A stretch of DNA of 64,000 nt from Rhizobium sp. C4 (GCF_021026315.1 NZ_JAJNCX010000001.1:124001-188000); one strand, 5' to 3'; numbered from the stretch's first letter, positions 20,880 to 30,505 are shown. The notes: generated from the sequence alone by a model not told the origin. A program made the numbers and translations.

Positions 20880-20973
20880 GAACGCTCCGTGATTGAATAG
20901 ATGCCGCAGGGGCGGCTGGTATCGGCGCGGCGAGGCCGCAGCCATAGATATGACCTATCGCCGCATACACGAA

Positions 20974-20999
20974 GGGCACCGCGTTGTCACGCGATGCCC
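20974..20999 (-). terminator. Hairpin after tsf, possible partial terminator
   Basis: On the minus strand GGGCATCGCG pairs with CGCGGTGCCC (one T-G wobble) around a 6-base loop, 26 bases after the tsf stop. Only TTCGT follows, so it is a weak terminator at best; it may set the ratio between tsf and pyrH mRNA. Confidence 0.4.
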
Positions 21000-21024
21000 C
21001 TCAGTTTTCCTTAATGGAATTCGA

Positions 21025-21948
21025 TCAGCCCTTGGCGACGGCAGCCACTTCGGCTGCAAAGTCGGAGGCTTCCTTCTCGATGCCTTCGCCGAGCAGAAGA
21101 CGAGCCATGCCGACGACTTCGATCGCGGCGCCAGCTTCCTTTTCGGCTTCCTTGACAGCAGCACCGACCGTCAGGTCGGGGTTCACGACGAATGCCTGCG
21201 AGAGAAGTGCAACTTCTTCGAAGAACTTGCGCATGCGGCCGTCAACCATCTTTTCGATGATCGAGTCCGGCTTGCCGGAAGCGCGTGCCTGTTCGATGAA
21301 GATCGCGCGTTCGCGGTCGGCAGCAGCCTGGTCGACTTCTTCGGCGCGGATGGCGAGCGGGTTCGTTGCAGCAATGTGCATGGCAACCTGACGGCCGATC
21401 GAGGTCAGGACGGCCTTATCGCCAACCGACTTCAGAGCGACGAGAACGCCGAGCTTGCCGATGCCGTCGCCGGCAGCGTTGTGGATGTAGGTCGCGACAA
21501 CGCCGTGCTCGACTTCGAGGGCGGCCGAACGACGGAGCGCCATGTTTTCGCCGATCGTGGCGATTGCGTCCTTGATCGAGTCGGTGACGGACTTGCCGGT
21601 TGCCGGGTAGGTCGCGGCGCCAACAGCTTCAACAGTGCCGTCGGTGGAGAGAGCAACCTGGGCAATGCCGCGGACGAGGTCCTGGAATGCGTCGTTGCGG
21701 GCAACGAAGTCGGTTTCGGAGTTGACTTCGACGACAACAGCCTTGTGGCCGGCGGAAGCGATCGCGATGAGGCCTTCGGCAGCCGTGCGGCCCGACTTCT
21801 TGTCGGCCTTGGCAATGCCCTTGGCGCGCAGCCAGTCGATCGCGGCTTCCATGTCGCCAGCGGTTTCGGCAAGTGCCTTCTTGCAGTCCATCATGCCTGC
21901 GCCGCTCTTTTCGCGCAGTTCCTTGACCATTGCAGCGGTAATTTCCAT
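21025..21948 (-). CDS. tsf: Translation elongation factor Ts
   Basis: A 307-residue nucleotide-exchange factor for EF-Tu. The N-terminal UBA-like domain holds [20 protein letters not shown] (residues about 9-28), and the core contains SETDFVARN (about 78-86), the element that contacts EF-Tu. It follows rpsB across a 198-base gap with a strong hairpin, as in many bacteria. Confidence 0.97.
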   Translation of the reverse strand: MEITAAMVKELREKSGAGMMDCKKALAETAGDMEAAIDWLRAKGIAKADKKSGRTAAEGLIAIASAGHKAVVVEVNSETDFVARNDAFQDLVRGIAQVALSTDGTVEAVGAATYPATGKSVTDSIKDAIATIGENMALRRSAALEVEHGVVATYIHNAAGDGIGKLGVLVALKSVGDKAVLTSIGRQVAMHIAATNPLAIRAEEVDQAAADRERAIFIEQARASGKPDSIIEKMVDGRMRKFFEEVALLSQAFVVNPDLTVGAAVKEAEKEAGAAIEVVGMARLLLGEGIEKEASDFAAEVAAVAKG

Positions 21949-22049
21949 GTCTCGCCTCTTTTATTTCGAGCGGTGCGGAATCGCGCACCATTTCATTTTG
22001 GGCCTAACTCGCCCGCGAATTGTTACAGGGTGATGAAGAACCGCATCGT

Positions 22050-22088
22050 GATAAAACGAAAGCCGCCAGACATGTGCTGCTGGCGGCC
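22050..22088 (-). terminator. Terminator or attenuator between rpsB and tsf
   Basis: Read on the minus strand, GCCGCCAG pairs perfectly with CTGGCGGC around a 10-base loop (stem arms at 22062-22069 and 22080-22087), followed by TTTCGTTTTAT. It starts about 60 bases after the rpsB stop. Partial termination here would lower tsf relative to rpsB, as known in E. coli. Confidence 0.75.
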
Positions 22089-22146
22089 CCGGACTTCAAA
22101 AGCCCTGTCGGGCGCGGGGCAGGCCCGCGCCGTCAATATAGGCCTA

Positions 22147-22917
22147 TCAGGCTTCGCCTTCTGCCTCTGCAAGAGCCGGCTCGATCATGGCTTCAGCCGA
22201 AGCGCCGAGGTCGCGGCCCGATGCGCCCTGCTGACGTGCAATGCCGTCGATGGCAGCGCGTGCGATCAGGTCGCAGTAAAGAGCGATGGCGCGCGAAGCG
22301 TCGTCGTTACCGGGGATCGGGTAGTCGATCGCGTCCGGATCGCAGTTCGAGTCGATGATCGCAACAACCGGGATGCCAAGACGCTTTGCTTCGTCGATGG
22401 CGATCTTTTCCTTGTTGGTGTCGATGATGAACATCAGGTCCGGGGTGCCGCCCATGTCGCGGATACCGCCGAGAGCCTTGTCAAGCTTTTCGCGTTCGCG
22501 CTCAAGGTTCAGGCGCTCCTTCTTCGAGTAACCCTGGGCTTCGCCATTCAGGATTTCGTCGAGCTTGCGCAGACGCTGGATCGAGTTGGAGATCGTCTTC
22601 CAGTTCGTCATCATGCCGCCGAGCCAGCGGGAGTTGACGTAGTACTGAGCCGAACGCTTGGCAGCGTCAGCGATGATTTCCGACGCCTGGCGCTTGGTGC
22701 CGACGAAGAGAACGCGGCCGCCGCCGGCTACCGTGTCGCTGACAGCCTTGAGGGCCGTGTGCAGCATCGGGACGGTCTGGCCGAGGTCGATGATGTGAAC
22801 GTTGTTGCGGTCGCCGAAGATATACGGCTTCATCTTCGGGTTCCAGCGGTGGGTCTGGTGGCCGAAGTGTACGCCAGCTTCAAGCAGCTGACGCATGGAA
22901 AAATCAGGCAATGCCAT
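22147..22917 (-). CDS. rpsB: 30S ribosomal protein S2
   Basis: A 256-residue S2 protein of the small ribosomal subunit. It starts [20 protein letters not shown], followed by the universally conserved [16 protein letters not shown] region, and contains [14 protein letters not shown] near residue 185. The ATG at 22917 has AAGGACA upstream and fits family length. It is first in the translation/envelope cluster; a promoter candidate lies at 23035-23062. Confidence 0.97.
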   Translation of the reverse strand: MALPDFSMRQLLEAGVHFGHQTHRWNPKMKPYIFGDRNNVHIIDLGQTVPMLHTALKAVSDTVAGGGRVLFVGTKRQASEIIADAAKRSAQYYVNSRWLGGMMTNWKTISNSIQRLRKLDEILNGEAQGYSKKERLNLEREREKLDKALGGIRDMGGTPDLMFIIDTNKEKIAIDEAKRLGIPVVAIIDSNCDPDAIDYPIPGNDDASRAIALYCDLIARAAIDGIARQQGASGRDLGASAEAMIEPALAEAEGEA

Positions 22918-23034
22918 GCTTATCGTGTCCTTTTCCGGTTGAACCTCCGTGGGACAACGACGCTTTCGCGCCACCGGCGGAACATCCGGATTTCTCCCGG
23001 AAAGTCCCTAGCCCCACGTGTGGAATGGGCGGCC

Positions 23035-23062
23035 TTTATAATGGAGTCGCGTAAAACACAAG
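23035..23062 (-). promoter_or_regulatory. Promoter candidate for the rpsB cluster
   Basis: On the minus strand CTTGTG (23057-23062) and TATAAA (23035-23040) are 16 bases apart, about 120 bases before the rpsB start. The match is moderate. The long leader could host S2 feedback control. Confidence 0.4.
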
Positions 23063-23102
23063 CCCCCGAGCCGATTTAAGGCCAATTTTCAGGCTGGAAG
23101 CG

Positions 23103-23939
23103 TTACTTGCAGCCCGGATCGCTCTTCAAAAGATCCAGTTCGGTGAGTTTGCCGGAAAGGACGAAGTCGCCATAGTCCATGACCATGTCGCGCGTCACGC
23201 CATTTCCATAGAGCTTGAAGGAGACGCGATAGGTCGGCAGCACGTCCTTGCCCGTCTTGTCGTCGAAATAGGCCACCGTCACCGGCCAATAGGCCTCGCT
23301 GGCCAGCACGCCCGGGTTCTCCCCGTCCATATCCGGCTTGGCGGCATCAGGCTTCACCAGATCGCCGACGACGGTCGTCGTGTAGAGGGACTTGTCGCCC
23401 GTGTCGGAGCCGTCGAAGACGCGGGTTTCGAAGAAGTGCACGCCGGCCCGGGCCTTTTCGATCACCTCGATCATCTGCTCGGTCGGGAAGCTGCTCTTGG
23501 CAAGCTCCAGCTTGCGGCGCTCGGGCTGGTTGAGGCTGACCTGAAGCCCGGATTTACCGGCCTGCGCTTCGCCGCGCACATTCTGGCTCAGCTTGTCGTC
23601 GGAATAGGACTTCGTCTCGAACTGGAACTGGCCCTTCGGCAGATCCTCGAAGGTCATCGTCTGCTGGTCCGTCAGGCGCTTTTCGCCACCCATGTCGACG
23701 GCGGTGACGAAGCGGAACTTGACGTTGAAGCCCTTGCAGGCCGAGCCTGTGAACTCATAGACCATGCGGCCATACATGTCGTCGATGCCGGAATTTTCCG
23801 ACGAGTGTTTCAAGACGAGATCATAAATCGCCCGATGCGCGACAAGCCCGTCGGCGGCTCCAGCGGTGGCAGGCAGCGGGCCTAAAGCCGCGATCGCCGC
23901 ACTCGCGCAAAAAGCCTTTGCAAGGTGTCGCCGAAACAT
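23103..23939 (-). CDS. eipB: Periplasmic envelope-integrity protein, EipB (DUF1849) family
   Basis: A 278-residue secreted protein with a signal peptide (MFRRHLAKAF through ATAGA near residue 27). The mature part is of the DUF1849 family, known in Brucella as EipB, a beta-spiral periplasmic protein needed for envelope integrity. Two cysteines, C68 (in GSACKG) and C277 next to the C-terminus, match the conserved pair that forms a disulfide in EipB. It stands alone, divergent from the RidA-like gene at 24123. Confidence 0.85.
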   Translation of the reverse strand: MFRRHLAKAFCASAAIAALGPLPATAGAADGLVAHRAIYDLVLKHSSENSGIDDMYGRMVYEFTGSACKGFNVKFRFVTAVDMGGEKRLTDQQTMTFEDLPKGQFQFETKSYSDDKLSQNVRGEAQAGKSGLQVSLNQPERRKLELAKSSFPTEQMIEVIEKARAGVHFFETRVFDGSDTGDKSLYTTTVVGDLVKPDAAKPDMDGENPGVLASEAYWPVTVAYFDDKTGKDVLPTYRVSFKLYGNGVTRDMVMDYGDFVLSGKLTELDLLKSDPGCK

Positions 23940-24122
23940 TCTATTCCTCCGGGCCAGAGCCGCATGATTTTCCCGATGCTATAATGAGTGGCCTTTAAAA
24001 AGGCGAGCGTCAAATTACCTTCATGATGAAGACCGAGCGTTGGAATCAGGCAATGGTGATTGCCGGGACACAGGATAGACTGATTGCCGGCGCAAAGGCG
24101 ATCGGCAAGATTGGAGTGACAT

Positions 24123-24590
24123 ATGACTGACGAAATTTCCAAGCGACTCGAAACACTGGGGATCACCCTCCCCGTCGCTGCCGCGCCGGCTGCGAACTAT
24201 GTGCCTTACGTCATTTCCGGCAACACGCTCTATCTTTCCGGCCAGCTTCCCATCGAGGGCGGCAAGGTCGCCGTGACCGGCATCGTTGGCAAGGATGTCG
24301 AGCTCGATGCCGCCAGGCGCGCGGCTGAACTCTGCGCCATCAATATTCTCGCCCAGGCCTCGGCTGCGCTCGGTGGCGATCTTGGACGCATCAAGCGGCT
24401 GATCAAGATCAACGGCTTCGTCGCCTCCGCGCCTGATTTCACCAATCAGCATCTCGTCATCAATGGCGCCTCCGACCTGCTGGTCAACGTGCTCGGCGAA
24501 GCCGGAAAGCATGCCCGCGCTGCCGTCGGCATGGCCTGCCTGCCGCTGAATGCCTCCGTCGAGATCGACGCCATTCTGGAAATCGCGTGA
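24123..24590 (+). CDS. RidA/YjgF/YER057c family protein
   Basis: A 155-residue trimeric RidA-superfamily protein. Members of the RidA branch hydrolyse reactive enamine/imine intermediates; this one belongs to the longer subgroup, with the conserved region GQLPIEGGKVAVTGIVGKDV (about 40-59) and the C-terminal HARAAVGMACLPLNASVEID, where the arginine of the active site lies. Its stop overlaps the start of the phosphodiesterase gene (TGATG), so translation is coupled. Enzyme activity is not certain for this subgroup. Confidence 0.85.
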   Translation: MTDEISKRLETLGITLPVAAAPAANYVPYVISGNTLYLSGQLPIEGGKVAVTGIVGKDVELDAARRAAELCAINILAQASAALGGDLGRIKRLIKINGFVASAPDFTNQHLVINGASDLLVNVLGEAGKHARAAVGMACLPLNASVEIDAILEIA

Positions 24591-25315
24591 TGTCTGACTT
24601 TGCCTGGCTGACCGAACGCCCGATCGCGCATCGCGGCTTTCACGACATGAACAAGACCGTCTGGGAAAACACGCTCTCGGCCTTCTCCCGCGCCGTGGAC
24701 GCCGGTTTTGCGATAGAATGTGATCTGCAATATGCTGCCGATGGCGTGCCGGTCGTCTTTCATGACGACGAACTGCAGCGGCTCTGCAATATTCCAGGCG
24801 ATGTGCGCTCGAAGAGCTCGTCCGAGCTTGCGTTGCTCTCGATCGGCGGCACGAAGGATCGCGTGCCGCGGCTCAGGGACATGCTGAACCTCGTCAAGGG
24901 CAAGGTTCCGCTGGTCATCGAACTCAAGGGCCGTGCAGGCGATGACGACGGCTTCGTCGAATCGGTTCTGGACGTGCTGGAAGGCTATCAGGGCCAGGTC
25001 GCTCTGATGAGTTTCGACCATTGGCTGTTGCGGGAACTCAAGGAAATCGGCGTGCCCTACCCCGTTGGCCTCACCGCCTATGGCGACAAGCCGGAGATCT
25101 GGGATCGGCAGGCGAAGGAGATGGAAATCGGTCTCGACTTCACCTCCTATCATTACGCCCATCTGCCCAATCCGTTCACGGACGGTCTGCGTAAGAAGGG
25201 TATTCCCGTCATCACCTGGACGGTGCGTGACGAGGCTGCGATCAAGCAGACCTTCGACAATGCCGACCAGATGACCTTCGAGGGTTTCGACCCGCGCGAG
25301 ACAAAAGCCGCCTGA
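24590..25315 (+). CDS. Glycerophosphodiester phosphodiesterase
   Basis: A 241-residue TIM-barrel enzyme of the GDPD family that splits glycerophosphodiesters to glycerol-3-phosphate and an alcohol. Catalytic elements are present: PIAHRGFHD (about 10-18), ENTLSAF, ECDLQYAADGVPVVFHDDEL (Glu, Asp and His of the metal site) and ELKGR near residue 105. No signal peptide, so cytoplasmic, like UgpQ. It is coupled at both ends by TGATG overlaps with the RidA-like and FemAB-like genes. Confidence 0.92.
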   Translation: MSDFAWLTERPIAHRGFHDMNKTVWENTLSAFSRAVDAGFAIECDLQYAADGVPVVFHDDELQRLCNIPGDVRSKSSSELALLSIGGTKDRVPRLRDMLNLVKGKVPLVIELKGRAGDDDGFVESVLDVLEGYQGQVALMSFDHWLLRELKEIGVPYPVGLTAYGDKPEIWDRQAKEMEIGLDFTSYHYAHLPNPFTDGLRKKGIPVITWTVRDEAAIKQTFDNADQMTFEGFDPRETKAA

Positions 25316-26487
25316 TGCCCAAGCCCGCCATTCGCATCATCGAGAAGATTTCCTCCGTCCCGAAGGCGGAGTGGGATAGGCTCGACGGTGCCGCGCGTGG
25401 CGGGCGTATCCCCTACAATCCCTTCGTTTCGCATCCCTATCTCTCGGCGCTGGAAGATTCCGGCTCGGCGGTCTCCCGCGCCGGATGGCAGCCCCGGCAT
25501 ATCGGGCTTCCCGGTGATGACGGACAGCTCGCCGCAGTACTCCCCTGTTACGGCAAGTCGCACAGCCAGGGCGAATATGTCTTCGACCATGCCTGGGCGG
25601 ATGCCTTCGAGCGGGCCGGCGGGCGCTATTATCCGAAATTCCAGTGCACGGTTCCCTTCACGCCGGCCAGCGGCCCTCGCCTACTGGTGGCGGATGGCCG
25701 GACCGACCTGAAGGCCACGCTTGCGCAGGCGCTGCGCGAGGAAACGGACCGGCTGGGACTATCCTCGGCCCATGTCACCTTTCTTCAGGAAGACGATCTC
25801 GCGGTGCTGGAAGCGGATGGTTATCTGCATCGCACCGACCAGCAGTTTCACTTTATCAACAAGGGCTATGGGAGCCACGACGATTTCCTCGCCGAACTCT
25901 CCTCCTCCAAGCGCAAGAACCTGCGCAAGGAGCGGCGCTCGGCCCTTGAGAACGGCCTCAGCATAGACTGGCTGACCGGCAGCGATCTCACGGAAGATAT
26001 CTGGGACCAGTTCTTCGCCTTCTACATGGATACCGGCAGCCGCAAATGGGGCCGACCATATCTGACCCGCGAATTCTATTCGCTGATCGGCGAGCGGATG
26101 GCGGAGGATATCCTGCTCGTCATGGCGAAGCGCGACGGGCGCTATGTCGCCGGCGCGATCAATTTCATCGGCGAGGATGCGTTTTACGGCCGGCATTGGG
26201 GCTGTATCGAGGATCATCCCTTCCTGCATTTCGAGGTCTGCTATCATCAGGCGATCGACTTCGCGCTGGCCCACAAGCTCGACCGGGTCGAGGCGGGCGC
26301 GCAAGGGGAGCACAAGCTGGCGCGCGGCTATCTGCCGGTGACGACCCATTCGGCGCATTACATCGCCCATCCGGGCCTGCGCAACGCGGTTGCCGACTAT
26401 CTGGAGCGCGAGCGCGAGGCCATCACCGAAACCGGCGAATATCTTTCCGAACACAGCCCTTTCCGGAAGGGCGAAGAGCAGCCGTGA
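25315..26487 (+). CDS. GNAT/FemAB-like acyltransferase (DUF482)
   Basis: A 390-residue protein with the FemAB-like (PF04339, DUF482) architecture of two fused GNAT folds. Conserved features include RIPYNPFVSHPYLSALE near residue 30, a basic helix SSSKRKNLRKERRSALENGL around 197-216, and EAGAQGEHKLARGYLP near residue 330. The family is predicted to transfer acyl or aminoacyl groups, but substrate is unknown. It is translationally coupled to the phosphodiesterase and followed by a HIT-protein gene 27 bases on. Confidence 0.85.
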   Translation: MPKPAIRIIEKISSVPKAEWDRLDGAARGGRIPYNPFVSHPYLSALEDSGSAVSRAGWQPRHIGLPGDDGQLAAVLPCYGKSHSQGEYVFDHAWADAFERAGGRYYPKFQCTVPFTPASGPRLLVADGRTDLKATLAQALREETDRLGLSSAHVTFLQEDDLAVLEADGYLHRTDQQFHFINKGYGSHDDFLAELSSSKRKNLRKERRSALENGLSIDWLTGSDLTEDIWDQFFAFYMDTGSRKWGRPYLTREFYSLIGERMAEDILLVMAKRDGRYVAGAINFIGEDAFYGRHWGCIEDHPFLHFEVCYHQAIDFALAHKLDRVEAGAQGEHKLARGYLPVTTHSAHYIAHPGLRNAVADYLEREREAITETGEYLSEHSPFRKGEEQP

Positions 26488-26514
26488 CGGCACAAGACGA
26501 CAGGGAGACATGAC

Positions 26515-26937
26515 ATGTCCGCGACCTATGACGACAACAACATCTTCGCCAAGATCCTGCGCGGCGAAATTCCGGCCTTCAAGGTCTATGAGGATGCCGA
26601 CACGCTCGCCTTCATGGACGTGATGCCGCAATCGCCCGGCCACACGCTGGTCATCCCGAAGGCACCGTCGCGCAACCTGCTCGATGCCGATCCGGCTGTG
26701 CTGTCGAAGACGATCCCGGTCGTGCAGAAGATTGCCGTGGCCGCCAAGAAGGCCTTTGCCGCCGACGGTATCCAGATCGTGCAGTTCAATGAGCCGGCTT
26801 CGGGCCAGACCGTCTACCATCTGCATTTCCACATCATCCCGCGCTTCGAAGGCATGGCGATGAAGCCGCATAGCGGCAAGATGGAGGATATGGAGATCCT
26901 GAAGGCGAATGCCGAAAAGCTGAAGGCGGCGCTCTGA
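26515..26937 (+). CDS. HIT family nucleotide-binding hydrolase
   Basis: A 140-residue histidine-triad protein. The active-site triad is in YHLHFHIIPR near residue 100, and the N-terminus DDNNIFAKILRGEIPAFKVYED is typical of bacterial HinT/Hit proteins, which hydrolyse nucleoside phosphoramidates. Good ribosome site (GGGAGAC) before the ATG. Last gene of a four-gene plus-strand run; it is convergent with azlD, 7 bases away. Confidence 0.93.
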   Translation: MSATYDDNNIFAKILRGEIPAFKVYEDADTLAFMDVMPQSPGHTLVIPKAPSRNLLDADPAVLSKTIPVVQKIAVAAKKAFAADGIQIVQFNEPASGQTVYHLHFHIIPRFEGMAMKPHSGKMEDMEILKANAEKLKAAL

Positions 26938-26944
26938 GCCGCTT

Positions 26945-27286
26945 TCAGATCCCCAGAAGATGAAGGCCGATGGCCAATACAGCCAGCGCAACGGCAATGC
27001 CGGCGAGCATGTTCTTCTTGAGCAAAAGGAAGACGGCGAAGCCGGCGGCAGCCGCCCCGATGCGTAGCGTTACCGGCGTGCCGGCCAGAACGCCGCCGGG
27101 ATAGAGAACCTGGCTGGCGATGACGCCGGCGACCAGTGCCGTCGCGACGGAGCGGACCCAGACCAGCGCCTCGCTCTCCTCGGAAAGCTGCTTGCCTCCG
27201 AAGACACCGAGCCAGCGCCAGATATCGGTGCCGAGCGTACCGGCAATCAGGATGAAAACGAAGACGCCGATGTCCTGTGCGGTCAT
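26945..27286 (-). CDS. azlD: AzlD-family branched-chain amino-acid exporter small subunit
   Basis: A 113-residue membrane protein with four hydrophobic segments, starting MTAQDIGVFVFILIAGTLGT. It fits the AzlD family, the small subunit working with AzlC to export branched-chain amino acids. The ATG at 27286 overlaps the azlC stop by 4 bases, which decides the start and implies coupled synthesis of the two subunits. Confidence 0.88.
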   Translation of the reverse strand: MTAQDIGVFVFILIAGTLGTDIWRWLGVFGGKQLSEESEALVWVRSVATALVAGVIASQVLYPGGVLAGTPVTLRIGAAAAGFAVFLLLKKNMLAGIAVALAVLAIGLHLLGI

Positions 27287-28011
27287 GACGCGCGCCTCCG
27301 TCTGGAGCGGTCGATGACATAGGCGAACGTGCCGGCAACAAGGCCTGTGACCAGCATGTCGATCTGCGGCGCGACATAGTGCGACGCCGGCGCGATGATC
27401 ACGCCGAGCGCCAGCGCCCAATAGATCACAGGCTGACGGGCCGATTCCCAGATCGACATGACGAAATACATCGGCGTCAGGAAATAGAGCGTGCCGGCGG
27501 CAATCGGCGGCAGCTGCGAGACAACGCCATAAAGGCCGAAGACGATGGCCGTGTTGACGAGCGTCAGCGTGATGCCGAGACCGGCGAAGAAGGCCAGCCT
27601 TCCTTCACGCGGAATGTCCTGCACCTTTTTCAGCGTATAGACCCAGGCGGTGATCGCAACAAAATGCGAGAGAAAGATGAGGAGCGCCGAGGAGGTCTTC
27701 TTCTCACGGATTTCCGGAACCAGTGCGGCCACCATCGGCGTCATGCGGATCGAGGCGAGGCTGACGGCCAGAAAGGCCGCAAGCACGCCCATGCCGGACG
27801 AAATCGCGCCGACGACGATCATCTGCGAGGGCAGCGCCCAGACGAAGAAGGTGAGAAACGCCGCCTCCCCACGCGTCAGGCCCGATTGAAACGCCAGCGC
27901 GGTGAAGCCGACAAAGGCCGACATGAGGATGAAGCCGGGAAGCGAAAAGAGCCCCTTCATGCCCTGGACAAACCAGTAGCGGCGGGACTGCTCGGGGAGC
28001 ATGTCCGTCAT
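27283..28011 (-). CDS. azlC: AzlC-family branched-chain amino-acid permease
   Basis: A 242-residue protein with about seven membrane helices, the large subunit of the AzlCD exporter. The N-terminal region GMKGLFSLPGFILMSAFVGFTALA and the GLTRGEAAFLTFFVWALPSQ motif near residue 70 are typical of the family. Substrate (leucine analogues, isoleucine, valine) is inferred from the family. Lies downstream of the clpA end in the opposite order of transcription groups, with its own promoter in the 76-base gap or read-through from clpA. Confidence 0.9.
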   Translation of the reverse strand: MTDMLPEQSRRYWFVQGMKGLFSLPGFILMSAFVGFTALAFQSGLTRGEAAFLTFFVWALPSQMIVVGAISSGMGVLAAFLAVSLASIRMTPMVAALVPEIREKKTSSALLIFLSHFVAITAWVYTLKKVQDIPREGRLAFFAGLGITLTLVNTAIVFGLYGVVSQLPPIAAGTLYFLTPMYFVMSIWESARQPVIYWALALGVIIAPASHYVAPQIDMLVTGLVAGTFAYVIDRSRRRRAS

Positions 28012-28053
28012 CGTTCACTCATGTCAGGAAATCCGGGGATGGCAAGGCGGGAA

Positions 28054-28078
28054 CGACGCGGCCATGGAGGCCGCGTCG
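28054..28078 (-). terminator. Strong hairpin after clpA
   Basis: CGACGCGGCC and GGCCGCGTCG form a perfect 10-bp stem around a 5-base loop, 10 bases after the clpA stop on the minus strand. The T-run that follows is poor (TTCC), so termination strength is uncertain. Confidence 0.6.
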
Positions 28079-28087
28079 CATATCAGA

Positions 28088-30496
28088 TCAGACGGGCGCG
28101 TTCTTCTTCGCACGCGAGGCCTTGGGCTTGGCCGGGGACTTGATGGCGGCCTTGGCGGCAGCCTCTTCCTCGGCTTCCGGCTTCGGCTCGATCTTGGCGC
28201 CTTCCGGGATGAAGTCGAGCTTCAGCTCGTCCCCATCGACGGAAACGCGGACCACGCCGCCCTTCTTGAGCCTGCCGAAGAGGATTTCATCGGCGAGCTT
28301 CTTCTTGATGTTTTCCTGGATGACGCGCGACAGCGGGCGGGCACCCATCTTGTCGTCGTAGCCCTTCTTGGCCAGCCAGTCGGTCGCTTCGTCGGTGAGT
28401 TCGAAGGTCACGTTGCGTTCCGAGAGCTGCGCCTCGAGCTGCATCACGAACTTCTGGACCACCTGATGGATGACCTGCGGCGGCAGCGGCGCGAACTGGA
28501 TCGTCGCGTCGAGACGGTTGCGGAATTCCGGCGTGAACAGGCGGTTCATCGCCTCGACATCCTCGTCCGTCCGCTTCGAAGATCCGAAGCCGATGGCCGA
28601 CTTTGCCATTTCAGCCGCGCCCGCATTGGTCGTCATGATCAGGATGACATTGCGGAAGTCGATCTTCTTGCCGTTGTGGTCGGTCAGCGAACCGTGGTCC
28701 ATGACCTGTAGCAGAATGTTGAAGATATCCGGATGCGCCTTCTCGATTTCGTCAAGCAGCAGCACGCAATGCGGATGCTGGTCGACGCCATCGGTCAGCA
28801 GACCGCCCTGGTCGAAGCCGACATAGCCGGGAGGTGCGCCAAGCAGGCGCGACACGGTATGCCGTTCCATATATTCCGACATGTCGAAGCGCAGCAGTTC
28901 GACGCCGAGCGACGAGGCCAGCTGCTTGGCAACTTCCGTCTTGCCGACGCCCGTGGGACCCGCAAAGACATAGCAGCCGATCGGCTTGTTCGGCTCGCGC
29001 AGGCCGGCACGCGCCAGCTTGATCGCCGACGACAGCGCGTCGATGGCATTGTCCTGACCGTAGACGACCGAGCGCAGTTCCTTGTCGAGATTGGCGAGAA
29101 CCATCTCGTCGTCCTTCGACACGGTCTTGGGCGGGATGCGGGCCATGGTGGCGATCGTTGCCTCGATCTCCTTGTCTGTGATCGTCTTGCGGCGACGCGA
29201 GGCAGGCAGCAGCATCTGTGCGGCACCGGCCTCATCGATCACGTCGATCGCCTTGTCCGGCAACTTGCGGTCGGAGATGTAGCGGGCCGAAAGCTCGACC
29301 GCCGCCTTGATGGCGTCGTTCGTGTATTTCAGCTTGTGGTAATCTTCGAAATAGGGCTTGAGGCCCTTCATGATGTCGATGGCATCATCGATGGACGGCT
29401 CGTTGACGTCGATTTTCTGGAAGCGACGGACGAGCGCGCGGTCCTTTTCGAAGAACTGGCGATATTCCTTGTAGGTGGTCGAGCCGATGCAGCGGATCGC
29501 GCCGGAGGAGAGCGCCGGCTTCAGGAGGTTCGATGCATCCATCGCGCCGCCGGACGTGGCTCCCGCCCCGATCACGGTGTGGATTTCATCGATGAAGAGG
29601 ATAGCGCCGGGATAGTCTTCCAGCTCCTTGACGACCTGCTTCAGGCGCTCTTCGAAATCGCCGCGATAGCGGGTGCCGGCGAGAAGCGTACCCATGTCGA
29701 GCGAGAAGATCGTCGCGTTTTCAAGCGCTTCCGGAACCTTCTTCTCTACGATGCGCTTGGCGAGACCTTCCGCGATCGCCGTCTTGCCCACGCCCGGATC
29801 GCCCACATAAAGCGGGTTGTTCTTGGAACGGCGGCAGAGAATCTGGATCGTGCGGTTGACCTCGTCGTGACGGCCGATCAGCGGGTCGATCTTGCCGACC
29901 TTGGCCTTCTCGTTGAGGTTGACGCAATAGGCCTTCAGGGCATCCTGCTTCTTCTTGCCCTCGCCTTCCTCATGCTCGTTGCTGCCGCGCTGGGCAGTCG
30001 GGCCGTTCTCGGTTTCCTCGGTCACGCCACGCGGGGCGCGGACTTCGCTTGAGCCCGGACGCTTGCCGATGCCGTGCGAGATATAGTTGACCGCGTCGTA
30101 GCGGGTCATTTCCTGCTCCTGCAGGAAGAAGGCGGCGTGGCTTTCGCGCTCGGCGAAAATGGCGACAAGCACGTTTGCCCCCGTCACTTCCTCGCGACCC
30201 GAGGACTGGACGTGGATGACTGCGCGCTGAATGACACGCTGGAAACCCGAGGTCGGCTTGGAATCCTCCTCGTAGCCGGTGACCAGGCTGCCGAGTTCGG
30301 TATCGATATAGTCGATGACGGTCTTGCGCAGCGCGTCGAGATCGACATTGCAAGCGCCCATGACGGCGGCGGCATCCGTATCCTCGATCAGCGCGAGAAG
30401 CAGATGCTCCAGCGTTGCATATTCATGATGGCGCTCGTTGGCAAACGTGAGGGCCTGATGGAGCGCTTTTTCCAGACTTGGCGAAAATGTCGGCAC
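28088..30496 (-). CDS. clpA: ATP-dependent Clp protease ATP-binding subunit ClpA
   Basis: An 802-residue AAA+ unfoldase that feeds substrates to ClpP. The N-domain (1-145) binds ClpS; the D1 module carries GDPGVGKT and ILFIDEIHT, and the D2 module carries GPTGVGKTEV and LLLDEIEKA. The ClpP-docking loop is IGFGSS near residue 620. The C-terminus has an extra 35-residue Lys/Ala/Pro-rich tail ending AKKNAPV, not seen in E. coli ClpA. It directly follows clpS by 9 bases, the usual alphaproteobacterial arrangement. Confidence 0.96.
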   Translation of the reverse strand: MPTFSPSLEKALHQALTFANERHHEYATLEHLLLALIEDTDAAAVMGACNVDLDALRKTVIDYIDTELGSLVTGYEEDSKPTSGFQRVIQRAVIHVQSSGREEVTGANVLVAIFAERESHAAFFLQEQEMTRYDAVNYISHGIGKRPGSSEVRAPRGVTEETENGPTAQRGSNEHEEGEGKKKQDALKAYCVNLNEKAKVGKIDPLIGRHDEVNRTIQILCRRSKNNPLYVGDPGVGKTAIAEGLAKRIVEKKVPEALENATIFSLDMGTLLAGTRYRGDFEERLKQVVKELEDYPGAILFIDEIHTVIGAGATSGGAMDASNLLKPALSSGAIRCIGSTTYKEYRQFFEKDRALVRRFQKIDVNEPSIDDAIDIMKGLKPYFEDYHKLKYTNDAIKAAVELSARYISDRKLPDKAIDVIDEAGAAQMLLPASRRRKTITDKEIEATIATMARIPPKTVSKDDEMVLANLDKELRSVVYGQDNAIDALSSAIKLARAGLREPNKPIGCYVFAGPTGVGKTEVAKQLASSLGVELLRFDMSEYMERHTVSRLLGAPPGYVGFDQGGLLTDGVDQHPHCVLLLDEIEKAHPDIFNILLQVMDHGSLTDHNGKKIDFRNVILIMTTNAGAAEMAKSAIGFGSSKRTDEDVEAMNRLFTPEFRNRLDATIQFAPLPPQVIHQVVQKFVMQLEAQLSERNVTFELTDEATDWLAKKGYDDKMGARPLSRVIQENIKKKLADEILFGRLKKGGVVRVSVDGDELKLDFIPEGAKIEPKPEAEEEAAAKAAIKSPAKPKASRAKKNAPV

Positions 30497-30505
30497 GATT
30501 TTCCC

